DNA of 64,000 nt from Pelodera strongyloides (lineage: Eukaryota; Nematoda; Chromadorea; Rhabditida; Rhabditidae), in assembly GCA_036852015.1 (NCBI GenBank), contig JAANDG010000687.1:1-64000 (forward strand), in the 5' to 3' direction. Both the position numbers and the translations under genes were made by a program. Positions 1 through 10,903 of the stretch are shown in pieces; the first letter of the stretch is position 1, and every line of letters starts with the position of its first letter. Below the pieces are notes generated by a model, which saw only the letters and a program-made list of their open reading frames with translations, was not told the origin of the DNA and searched no databases.

Positions 1-65
1 TTTAAAAGTGTTTGATAAGTCTGGTTTGACTAACTAGTTTGATTAATCTGCATATCCTGTTTCAG

Positions 66-134
66 GAATACCTCCGTCTGGTAAATATGCCAGAAAAATA
101 TGAAATCGAGAAGAAGATCAGCGAGACTTTTTAA
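66..134 (+). CDS. Terminal coding exon of an unrecognised upstream gene (partial)
   Basis: A consensus acceptor (cctgtttcag) ends at 65. It is followed by 22 open codons and a TAA stop at 132-134. The peptide begins EYLRLVNMPEKYEIEK and ends ISETF. The spacing of YLRL, a proline-tyrosine turn and a charged helix loosely recalls the C-terminal tail of HECT ubiquitin ligases, but this is too short to call. The rest of the gene lies outside the window. No AATAAA was seen between the stop and position 445. Confidence 0.5.
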   Translation, partial: EYLRLVNMPEKYEIEKKISETF

Positions 135-444
135 TTTCTTTCATCTTTATTCGTGTACATTGTTTCTCTTCATTTGCCATATTCTTAACTAGTTGTTCAC
201 TATTGTATTGTTCACTTTGTTATATGTATATTGTTGTCATTTTGTTATATTTTGCCGCTCTTAGTATCTCATTTTTGTTAGTACATTGCATTTTTGCATT
301 TGTTGTTTAGTACACGTACACCTCCGGTTTGTTTATCGGGTTCCTTGTTTTGTGCATATTTTTGTTAGTGTGAGTCGTGAGTTCGTATGATTCTCTCTCT
401 CTCTTGAGTCAATTGTTTATGGGCCACAATTATTTTTTTTCACT

Positions 445-463
445 AATAAACTTTTCTTTTCAG
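445..463 (+). promoter_or_regulatory. Poly(A) signal next to a splice acceptor, upstream of MED6
   Basis: AATAAA at 445-450 is followed within a dozen bases by a pyrimidine-rich acceptor (cttttcttttcag, ending 463). The MED6 start codon begins 4 nt later. The AATAAA would serve the upstream gene and the acceptor would receive a spliced leader, as in tightly spaced nematode operons. A cis-spliced 5' UTR exon is the alternative. Confidence 0.5.
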
Positions 464-467
464 ATAA

Positions 468-3167
468 ATGATGATGCCCTCAATGCCCCGGATGCCAGGC
501 ATGGCCGCACCAGGTACGCTTTTTTTGGATTTGGGGTTTGTTCTTACGAGTTGTAGGTTCTCCATGATATACATACGTTGAGTACGTGTTCGGGGTTCGA
601 GTGAAAACCAGACGGTCAGACGGCGTCAATTATCAATACTTCTACTTCTAAATAAGCTAATTAGCCAACAACAAGCCTTTTCTTGGGGTGATGTTGATGT
701 CATCGGTGATCCTAAATGCATCTGAAATTCTGAAAGTTGTCTATTAGTCTATCATAGAGCTTTTAAGTGCACGTTCGCGAACGTGGAAAGCGCGAAAGTG
801 TAATTCAAGTGCACGTTCGCCGAATTCCATGTATAGCACGGTGCAAAACCGGTGCGCACCTATATACTCAACTGAAAATTGGTGCATTTTGTGTCTTCGT
901 GCTGAGACTTTTATTTGCGCTCATGCTGTAGTGAGTTTCAAAATCCGCTTATACATGGAACGCGAACGTGCACTTGAATTAGAATTTCGCGCTTTCCACG
1001 TTCGCGAACGTGCACTTGAAAGCTCTATTAGTCTATTATTATCAGAGATTTTATTTTCAGCAACGATGCAGAATCCGCTACACGTAACATTCAAAAATCC
1101 GAATTGGCCTCCAAATTTCATTACACCGGAAAATGTTCTAGAGTAAGTTTGAATTGGTTATCAATATTTTAAAGACGTTGAATTGCTTTAGTTATTTCTT
1201 GTGCTTGTTGTTATTATGCCAAAGAACCATTTTCTTCGATTCCGCGTCATATGAGATGATTTAGCAGTTTGTTTATATGTATCTTAACAAGACGCGGATG
1301 CGGATGACTGGATGACCCTGCGTATTGATATCATATCCCAAGAACTTTATTTTTTTTAGCTATTTCTGCAACCCTTCAAATGTATTCTACGATTCAACAT
1401 GCTGCAATCAACAAATTAAGATGCAAAATAGTGCTAGACCTTTGGAGGAATGTCTTCAGTGAGTTTTTCAGGTTTTTTTGTTCTATTTTTCATAAATCAT
1501 AAATAATCTATCATATCGTAACTGATCAGAAATAATTTGTGTGTTGCGTCTGTCTATTCCAATTCCATCTCATCTTTATTGTTGGGAAATTTTTTTAAGC
1601 GGAATGACAGCCGGTTTTGAAACATATGCTTGACAGCTTGACGATGTATTCCCATATATCGTATGCAAATACCTGCGCGATACTGCGCGATTTTCTAGTC
1701 CATTTATATTGATTTGCATGCGATACATGGAAATGCATGTGTCCTGCATACGTTTCAAAAGCCGGTCGTTATATCGCTTTAATGATGGGTCAGAGGTTCA
1801 GTTTTCACATTGTCCTTTTCTCAGAACGATGCCCGGAATACAGTATGTTGTGTGGAGTTCCCAACCGCCTTTGTACGTAATTTGTAAGCAAAGGAGAAAT
1901 ACTCCGGCGAATGGTTAGTTTCAATTCAGTGAATCATAACCATTGGTATACAACTGATAATGTATTGCGCCAGTGCTATGTAAGACTATAGTACCCTTTG
2001 GCGTACATATCGTTGTATTTATTTTCAGTCACTCCGCTTGCATATTACTACGTAATAAATGGTGTCGTATATCAATGTCCTGATCTCTTCACGTTCACCC
2101 AATCAAAGCTTTTGGGTGCAATTGAACCACTAAAGAAGGCGTTCGATGAGGTTGTACAATACAGTAGGTAAGGTACTTTTCTTCTCGATGACACTTTAGA
2201 AGCATCTCAGATATTGGAAAAACTGGGGGAAATCGTCAAACGTGTAGTTTATAAAGTTTTATTGAAACGTATAAACAACGCTGTAGGAAGAAGCGATGAA
2301 GAATTAAAAACTTAAAATGTTTCAGGTATAATGTTGCCAAAGGTTATTATTGGCAATTCAAAGACAAACCGCCCTCACTGCACAAAGATGGAACGGTGAA
2401 AGAGGAGGAACAACCACAGCAGGTTAGCTTTTCTGGTTTATTTTTCAATTTCATCGTTCTCAACTTATTGCATAATACTAGCAACTAGCTTCCCATAGCG
2501 TTGTATGTTTATGGTATGTTTCAAGCGAAGACTTGAGTGGAGAGGTGCGGTCTTGCTTTCTTTGTATCTCTTTCATAGTGTCCAAAATATTGCATTGTCA
2601 TTATTGCTTCCGTCCAACATGGAATGTGTGATTGTGATGAATGTGATTTATTGATAATGTTAACTGAATACTGAATCCCCCATTTCCAGTAAGTAATAAG
2701 TTGTTTTATAGCAGCGCAGTACCAACTTTCAATCGCGAAGGACTCACGATCTCATGCAGTTGTTGTTTGAACGTTTTCCGCCCTCTTCTGCCATTGAATT
2801 GGAAGATCCTAATTCGGAGGAGGAGGTTCCTGGTAAGGATTTTAGTATTGTAATGAAATTGTTTTCACTTGGCTTGGTTATTATTATTAATCAATATCAA
2901 AGCAATTGTACTTGGTGTGGTAGTTAGCAAGTCCCCATTCTTCTGAGTTTTGCTATGATTTCTGAACTAAACATTCGATTCTCGAAGTGTTGTGAATAAA
3001 TGAAGAGCCTTTCAGAAGCAGCCGATGCAGAAATGGCCCCCGCATCCGAGTCGGGAGGTGCTTCTGTTGCTGGTGCTTCTGGACAGTCTGTTCCCGCTTC
3101 TCAGTCTACAGTCCCAGTTATGGCCCCTCCCGCCACAACAACTTTGATCTCAAACCAGCCTTCGTGA
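468..3167 (+). CDS. MED6: Mediator complex subunit 6 (MED6/MDT-6)
   Basis: MED6 belongs to the Mediator head module that links transcription factors to RNA polymerase II. Eight exons join in one frame: 468-513, 1061-1142, 1360-1458, 1825-1913, 2029-2167, 2326-2422, 2712-2832 and 3016-3167, giving 274 residues. After a Met/Pro-rich start, the conserved core shows NPLHVTFKNPNWPP, YFCNPSNVFYDSTCCNQQIK and the GIQYVVWSSQPPLYVI stretch, followed by YYYVINGVVYQCPDL. These are the recognised MED6 signatures. The C-terminus is acidic, then Ala/Ser/Pro-rich, as in other animals. The length is slightly above the human protein (about 246). An acceptor 4 nt before the start ATG suggests trans-splicing. 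AATAAA follows at 3195-3200. Intron 1 holds a fold-back element. Confidence 0.93.
753..1029. mobile_element. Fold-back MITE in MED6 intron 1
   Basis: Arms of about 75-80 bp (754-834 and roughly 950-1028) are near-perfect inverted copies. Each begins ATAGAGCTTT and contains two blocks of the motif GTGCACGTTCGCG. The element is bracketed by a 12-bp direct repeat, CTATTAGTCTAT (741-752 and 1025-1036), which may be the target duplication, although the right copy overlaps the arm tip. No transposase is encoded. Confidence 0.8.
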
Positions 3168-3200
3168 TTCATTTTTGGTTAAGACATGAATGTGAATAAA

Positions 3201-5924
3201 TTATTGAATCATCTTCACGTGCGTTTTTGTTGATGTTACTGCGTTTGATCGCTAAATCTTGTATTTAATTAAATGTTTTTGTATACTGATTGTTATATAC
3301 TCGCATTTCCCTTATTGAGTTTATTTTTCTTAGATTTATAAAGACACAAGAGACATTTTCATTTACGTCCTTTTTGTCTTTTTCTCCGTGCAGAATGACC
3401 TCTTTTTTCCTACTTTCCGATGCGAGTCCGTCGTTTTATTCATCATCTGATCGTTCTTTGTGTTCGAGTACTTTGACCTTTTGATATGACCGAATATGGG
3501 ACCATGCAGAGATGAATGCGGTGGATTGGATTATTAAATTTGCATGTGGTTTTGCCCGAATCTGATAGTTACGGTGTTTATGTGCCGGGGGTACGATTAC
3601 TTTCAAATCTTTTCCCTTTTGGGAAGTTTTTGCACTTTTGACAACCCGGCGTTTAATTTGTTATTTGTCAAAGAAAAAAAACGTATTAGTATCAACGTAA
3701 TTGGCTTGGAAATATGTTTCTAATACTGCTAATTCGCCTTTGTAGTGATCTTATTACCAAGAAGGATTGCTAATCGCAAACATCGCTTCCCCTAATAAGA
3801 ATGTCAATGATTGTCAATGTAACCTTTCTGTTTCTGTCACAATGCATTCTGTCTTCTCCGTATCAGTGAGACTGACTACTGACACCGGTTTTTATTCGAC
3901 CGCCGAAAAGTTTACGACTTTCTTTCTCCTTTCTTGCTCCTGCTCCTGCAGTGTATGAATGATCTCTCTCCACTCTGTCTTTGGTTTTGGTGTAAATTAT
4001 CATTCCAACAAAGAGTTCATAATTTTTGCTGCACTGCGTGCTTTCGAATGAGAAATGATAATGGGTCTCCGTGCGCTTTTTAAAGTTTTCCGAATTTTTC
4101 TGTGAGAAACTTACAGGATTAGGTGATCAAACTGTGAAGCGCCCCGTTGCATAACTCGCAAAAGGGATAAGTTATTACCAAACAAACCCATAAGTACCGT
4201 AGTCTGAACCCAAAAATAGGTCTTGGAGCCTGGAGCGTACGGGTACAATGAGCGAATATTGTTGGAAGGTTGGAAGCATTGTTATCAAATATGGGGAAAG
4301 AAAGATTCACAGGACACAATATGAAAATATATACAAAGTAGAGATAACTGAAGTTTAAAAATAATGAAATTCTACGCGTACGGTACCGTCCAAAATCACG
4401 AAATACCACTTAGTGACGTTATGCTTTTTGGGTCTAAAATGCATTTTGTCCTCAAACTACTGTCATTTTTGCTATTGCTAATAACTCCCCCATTTGTAGT
4501 TTTGTGCCATGCGTTCGTAAGTCGTTGGTTGTTTCGCATAGCACACGAACATCTTTCCCTCGCTCTCATGCTCATGCCCTCATGCGCCTGGCTTTTTAGT
4601 TATGTAGATTTTTCAGTACTGTTAACTTTTAATTTATATTCCGTAATTACTTCTCCTTGGGCAAAAACACTGGGTCTCGTGCAATTCACGTGCTCCCTTT
4701 AGTGACCGTCGTCCCGATTGCATCATGTCCCTCCCACCCCTCTTCCCGGTCTCCCTTTCTATTTCTTCATTCCTACAAGCCATTCTGTTTGTGCTGGTGG
4801 CAAACTGCAAATCTATTATTGTTTTGGAGACCTATGTTTTGGTGAACAAAACATGTTTTCCGCAGTTTTCGAAGATTCGGTGTTTCCCAAATAACTTACG
4901 TTGTACTTTTGGGGGCGCAGTGAGTATAGCTTTTAAACGCGCGAATCTGCCTTTTCAACTAGTAGTTGATAAACTTGATCGTAGACTGAGAATGAGATAA
5001 CACAACGAATAGCACAAATTCTACACTGTGTTCGCATAGAAAATCATTTGTGGGATTTGCTTCAAAGCACAAACTATTGGGAAGAGGGGTTGAATTTTAT
5101 CAGTAATCAGTTTGTGGTTATCTTATCTCTTGTTGACGTCTGGTTGACATCATGGTTCCGTTTTCACCGAACTGAAAGCTCTTTTCATACTTTAGCATGC
5201 ACCTATGTATTTTCTGTCGTGTTAAAGGGAATATGTAGGCACTCAAAATGAGCAAAACAACTGCTAAACTAGAGTTTCCACACCAGACATGAATTTAAGT
5301 AGGCGGCTGAATATGTAAATTCGAATATTCTCATTTGCATGCAAATATGTCGCTGTTGCATGCTATATGCCGATGTATGCACACATGCAAAAATTTTTGC
5401 TCCATCAGCACTGCCGTGTAAGCCAGGGGGTCAAGCAACGCGTTTACTATGGGAAAGATGAACTTTGAAAATCATTTTCTTTTAAATGGGAAACTTTTAA
5501 CAATTTTTGTTGTTGTTTCCTTAATGAGGAACACACATTCTATTAATACAGCTTAACTTCAAAAAGGGCATACATATTTCCTTTAATGCGAATCCATATA
5601 TCTGAGGCCTGGGGCACTATGGTAGGGGTGTAAGTATAGAGGCTCAGAGGCTGAGATGACGTATTTTAGGGTCACTGCTCTTGGGGGATACCCTAAACCC
5701 TAATCGGACAGAATCACGGCATACGCTCTTTAGTTGTTATCTGCCTGCCTCCCCCCGTATACTGCCCAATGCCCTATCTGCTGGTTATTATTCGCTATCT
5801 CACATTTGATTGGTGGACACGTTATGTGTTCACATTTCCAAAGTTACCAGTTTTGTTCTGTCCGCTAATTAGTATGTTTTGTTTATTATCTAATCTATCC
5901 AGTTTTACTTTGCTTTTATTTCAG
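3201..5924. other. Intergenic region between MED6 and the bZIP gene
   Basis: I saw no exon chain on either strand in this 2.7 kb. It contains pyrimidine-rich stretches and short open frames without supporting splice sites. A short ccctaaaccctaa motif near 5690-5702 looks telomere-like but is too short to mean anything. The promoter of the bZIP gene is presumably in the right half. Confidence 0.5.
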
Positions 5925-5997
5925 AAACAAACTTGAACACACCGTTCCTCCTTGCTCTCAGCTCGCTGTTCCAAGCCCAAGCAACAAACAATCAACA
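5921..5997 (+). promoter_or_regulatory. Splice acceptor and short 5' leader of the bZIP gene
   Basis: A strong acceptor (gcttttatttcag) ends at 5924. The 73-nt leader to the start codon contains no upstream ATG. This is either a trans-splice site or the end of a 5' UTR intron. The absence of uORFs in this segment is notable because ATF4 messages are usually uORF-regulated; any uORF would have to lie in an upstream exon. Confidence 0.5.
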
Positions 5998-8900
5998 ATG
6001 TGCGCTCTGCAAGCTTCCGCAACTTATGAAAGTCAATCGGCGCAGGATGATATAGGTCAGTTTGTTTTGAACATCTCTACTTAAGTTACGGGATTTAGTG
6101 CATTAGCTTACTTTTACTAGTTGTTACTACAACTTGAATTGGAACGACTACGGTATTTTGCGCTGGAGGGCTGGGCGACTTATACGCCACTGTGGGGTGT
6201 AGAGTGCTAGTATATTCCCTTGAATATTATGTAGTTTTCGATATCACTGCTATTGCTACGAGAAAACGTATATCGATTTATGGATTACAGCGTCGCTGGA
6301 AAGTCTGTACACTCTGCCCGTGTCGGACCTCTTCACGTCTTCTGTGATCGCCCCGGCCGAGCAGTACTTTGTTTGGAGTGACGTCCCTGACACGACATGG
6401 CATCATTGTACCACCGTTGACACGGTAAGTGATAGTATGTGTGGATTTGGTCCCTCTGGCTCATTTGAACGCAGTATCAGTATTCAGTATACTATTTATC
6501 CCGTTCTCCCGCAGTTCGTAGAGTTCTTCGTTTCGTGTTGGTGTTTTGAATAATTTTCCCACAAAAACAATAGTCAGCAGCCAGCAAGCATTCCATAGAG
6601 ATCCGTTATTGTTACATATTCGGTTCTCTTTGGCTTAGTTCCTGGTTGTCTAGCTGTCTGCATCTTATGTACTGAACAGAAAAGAAGCCATCCTGACATA
6701 GCTACCCACTTTTTGTGTACAGAGTTGGGTTGCCTTGTACCTGGATGGCCTTCTCTTGACTGTTTCGTTACGTGTGAAAAAGCAACGAGAAACCCTCATT
6801 TCTCAATTCGAGTATGTTTATACGCTTTGCATATCCATGTTTGTCAGTTGTGCCGGTGGCGGGTATAACGTATAACACTTAAACCGAAATACGGGCCAGT
6901 TTTTGAAACGCATCGTGGAAAGTTGAATTCTTATGCAGCTTATGCGAATGACCAATAATTGAATAAAAAATCGAGCTAAATTCGAGCAACTTTGCATAAA
7001 CACGTAAGAATACAGCTGTCCACGATGCGTTTCAAAAAGCGGTCGGTATTTCGCTTTAACAGAAACCCTCGTGCCCTACCACCTAGAACAATCTTCTGTC
7101 CTTTGTGTATCCATGTCCATGCGTTGTTGTTGCAGGCGCGCCAGTCTCGCGTTCGCGTCGCCACCGCGATCCCTTCCTCCGAAAATTGTTCCTCCTTCGC
7201 TACCAAGTCCAAGTGCTGTTCCAAGTGTTCCCCCGCCAAACCATGCTTTATTCCGTGCGGTTTTGGTCGACAACAGTCTATTATGGTATGTCGATACTGA
7301 AATTGCTTGGATTTTTGTTTTACGATTTCAGTCGATGTAACCCATAGCTATGCGCGGTGTAGTGTAATGTTGTTAGGAGATGATGGGTATACTTAGGTGT
7401 GAAGTGTGAAGTACGTTATAGGCTCGAAATTGTTTTAGTCTCATATTCACATACCTTTTTCAGCGCGGCACCGGCACTGAGTCCGAGCTTTATCTTCTCT
7501 GAGTCCACTCAATGGGAAGACCACAGGTGGGAACAAAAGATACACGAATACTCTTTTCACTGATTAAACCGCGCCGCGGCTGCCCGGGCTGCCGCCCACT
7601 CCCTATGGGATTTGGGGGGTACTCCTAATCTAATGGTGCTCAATTCAAGTTGGCGCGTATGCAGCGCTATTGTTGAAGGAGCGCGACACGTGTGCCACAA
7701 GAGTGCGCCAGCCGTGCTCCAAATAGAATGGATATATGTAAATGTGTACTGTAACAAACGCAAGTGTCACGAATTAATGCGAATGTATCAAACTCTTAGT
7801 GTCTTCCACTATTTATTTTCGGATTCCGAATCTCAAGTGCCCCCAAAGAAGCAATAACCATTTATTTTTCAGTTCGCGTCCGTCCCCGGACCTTTCCCCG
7901 CCAGCCACACAACTATTAGATATTCATCAGTTTGACTCCGATTGCTCATTTAGGTGAGTCATATTTAACTATGATCCTTTTCCGTTTTGGTATATCCGAT
8001 TCGTATGTACGTGGCCCACGCGCGCGGGCCGCTTAATGTTTGATGTGTGTATCATAGTTCGGGTTCAGAGTTCACAGCTTGTGATATGCTAGCGTTTTTT
8101 GAAGGACCTATGTTCATTTCCCTATTTTTCAGCGATACTTACAATTTGTCACCATTTTCAAAGGATGATTTCCATCAACAAGATTGTGAGTTTTTTTGAA
8201 CCACTATTTTTTCTTTTCTTTCCTATCTAATTTGAATTGAGGCATTTGAATGAGTAGGATTTTGTTCGGATTTGGTGGAAGTGAGCGGGTCTTTGAAAAG
8301 TTAACGTGAATGAATTGAGTATTGATATTGATTCCTTTCAGACTTAACCATTCCATTCCTCGATCATTTAATAGAAGATGTACGCTCTGAAATCAAGCAT
8401 GAATCACAGGTTGGTTTTTATAAGTTCACTTTCTTCTTTCTTTCTATTCTATATCAGGTTTTTTGTTGAAGCTGAAAAATTAGATAGTTCAAGGTATATT
8501 TTCTTGATTAAATATACCGTTTTTAATTGTATGGATGGGGTTTACGACGAGACGAGACACTAAATTGAAACAGTGAGGGGAGTCCATTCCATAATGTCCT
8601 CTATACGGTTATACGGTAGCTTTATGTGGAGGTTTGAGGCGTTGTAAGTAACGATAATCTGCAATTATCACTAACACTAACAATACATATTCTGCTTTTC
8701 TAATTTCTATCCTAATTCCAAGTATTCCAGTTGACCTCCGCCCGTCCCTCTCCATCTTATTCGACTTCTTACTGTTCCTCTACTTCTGCACCTCAATCCA
8801 GCCACTCGCTTCACACCATGTCACCACATTTCGATGAGAGGTAAGAGTTTATATACTATTACAAAGATGCATTTCACTCTACGCTTCGAGCGTAACGTGA

Positions 8901-10173
8901 ATGCTCCAAATAAACAGGCACTTTTCTTATTCGTGTAATAAGATATGATGTGCATGTTACGCTAATTTGACGGGATTTCTCCAAAAAAATACTACTTGTC
9001 GTCCTGTAAGAAGAGTAAGCGTGGTCACAGTGTAGAACACTAGGGTGTATACCTTACCTTAGATACCTTAGAGATCCATATACAGCAGCTTGAGCATGTT
9101 GCGTGAATCCCTGCCTTCTATTTTCTTCTATCCGTGTATTATTCAAATAAAATTATTGATATTTCAGTTCGGTCGACGAATGCACAATTGAGTCAGCCGT
9201 TCCTCCACCAAAGTCTCTTAAAAGAAAACACAGTGTGGGTCTTTGTGTAGTTGTTCTTTTTGCACACAATATTCTAGAAGCTAGGATAGTGGTATTCGCT
9301 GTGCTGAGATTGTTCCTTTTGTTATACGCTTATTTATGTAACGATGTTGAAACACGTTGTTATCGAAAGAACTTCCAAGAACGTACAGCCTTCCTGATTT
9401 TACATTTTGTATTTCAGGGAGATTCCGAATGTGAGAATGATACTTTTTCTTCCACTTCTACTCAATGTTCCCCTTCTGTATCTGCACCTCAATCCAAGAA
9501 ACCCCTCGTCTCTCTGGAGGATCTGACTCCCGAAGAGAGAGCAGAGAGGAAAAGACATCAGAATAGAGTGGCAGCACAGAGATACAGAGAGAAGCAGAGG
9601 AAGACCAAGGTGCATGAGAAAACACAGGTACTGTACTGAAATACTGTTGCTTGTGCTTGTCTAAAAGATCGTATATGGGTCTCTCTAGCCAATTTTGTTA
9701 TATGTCGCTAACTGGAGTTACCTTCTTCTCTCCACTTTTTGAGAGAGAGAACTGAGAACCTCATTAGAACCTAATCAATACTGGATATACCAATTGTCAA
9801 GCACCGTCGTTGAAGAAATGGACATTTATTTGAAGCGAAACACCGGCCGTTTTTTGAAACACAGCGAGTACACCAGCCTTCTTATGCGGCTTATGCAAAT
9901 GGACATAAATTGGAATAAAAATCGAGCTAAATTCGTGTAATAAGCATAAATACGTAAGAATTCAGCTGTCCACGATGCGTTCCAAAAACCGGCCGGTATT
10001 TCGCTTTAAGACGCTTCTTCAGTGGCTTTGTATTTGTTTTATATTTTGCTCCTTTTCAGGTTGAAACTCTGACTGACCGCAACGAATTTCTCAAGCTGGA
10101 GTCCGTTCGGTTAGAGAAAGAAGTGAACGGACTTAAGAAGTTGCTTTATTCACAACTCGGTCTCAAACTGTAG
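5998..10173 (+). CDS. ATF4/CREB2-type bZIP transcription factor
   Basis: Twelve exons join in phase: 5998-6055, 6291-6424, 6723-6811, 7136-7285, 7464-7526, 7873-7953, 8133-8185, 8342-8409, 8731-8840, 9168-9234, 9418-9627 and 10060-10173, giving 398 residues. The C-terminal 70 residues form a bZIP. The basic region ERKRHQNRVAAQRYREKQR has the N-x7-R core and the AAxRYR spelling typical of ATF4/ATF5. It is followed by a Val/Leu heptad zipper (VETLTDRNEFLKLESV, then LEKEVNGLKKLL). The rest is a low-complexity Ser/Pro/Thr-rich region with acidic patches, as expected for an activation domain. Family knowledge: ATF4 factors drive amino-acid and stress response genes, usually as dimers. The basic region is clear. 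Exon 3 (SWVALYLDG...) rests on phase and acceptor quality only. Introns hold two copies of MITE family A. Confidence 0.85.
6879..7059. mobile_element. MITE family A, copy 1 (bZIP intron)
   Basis: About 181 bp with inverted arms. The left end reads ttaaaccgaaatacgggcc and the right end ggtcggtatttcgctttaa. It lies in the intron upstream of bZIP exon 4 and ends 76 bp before that exon's acceptor. It has diverged from the family consensus at several positions. Confidence 0.85.
9829..10009. mobile_element. MITE family A, copy 2 (last bZIP intron)
   Basis: Fold-back element of about 180 bp with CCGGCCG in both arms and the end tatttcgctttaa. It occupies much of the last bZIP intron and ends about 50 bp before the final exon. 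The left TTAA is altered to TTGA. Confidence 0.85.
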
Positions 10174-10903
10174 ATTTTGCATGATTTTCGTAGTTTGTAG
10201 TTTCAGTAATTTATTAAGTTTATTCGCATTTATTGATTACTTTATATCCGTACTTTATATCCGTACTTTATATCTTTATATATTACTTTATATTCTATTC
10301 ACTGATCGACTTCATTTCTTGAAAATATTGATTGCTTTGTTTTGACTGAAATATTCTTTTATTATCGTTTGTTAAGCGTCCCTTTGCTTATTGTTGCGTA
10401 ACTTTACTTTACTTACATGACCACATAATTATCTCCATTGTTTCAGTTATTAGAGGTTATGTCTCTGTACATTGGCCATATCAATATCACATTATATTTA
10501 TCTTTGTTTATTGTCGTTGAACTATTGTTTTCGTGCTTATTATTGATTATTGTCCGTGGCTGGCTTGCTTTGTATATACGCGTTTCTCCATTATTATTCC
10601 ATAATCAGTTGAGTAAATGATTAATATATGCGTGGTTTATCATGTGGTTTGTGAATATATCGCGCGATGGGGTATAATGCGGTTATGATGCTAATAGCAA
10701 GGCGTGGACAAATGTCATTAGTTACAGTATGAGTAGTATGCCGTATGTGAATCATAGATATTATGTTTGTTCGGGGGCATATGAGCATGAGTGTGAACGT
10801 GAATTGAATGAGGATACACTTGAACTCTCAACACAACAAATGAACAGAACAGTAAGCGAATTTTTTATAGCGAAAACAGAAAAAAATCAGAAATCAACAG
10901 TAT
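10174..10903. other. Convergent intergenic region between the bZIP and Mog genes
   Basis: The bZIP gene (+) and the Mog gene (-) meet tail to tail here. There is a run of tandem ctttatatccgta-like copies near 10240-10285. No further coding exons were seen. Both 3' UTRs must fit in about 730 bp. Confidence 0.5.

Noticed and set aside
829..1146. A 105-codon plus-strand open frame reading through MED6 intron 1 into exon 2
   Set aside because: Most of it is the arm and interior of a fold-back element. Only its last 28 codons are the real MED6 exon.
4364..4702. 112-codon hydrophobic open frame between MED6 and the bZIP gene
   Set aside because: No family features, no splice sites in support, and low-complexity composition.
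5690..5704. Telomere-like ccctaaaccctaa
   Set aside because: Two units only, with no array. Chance.
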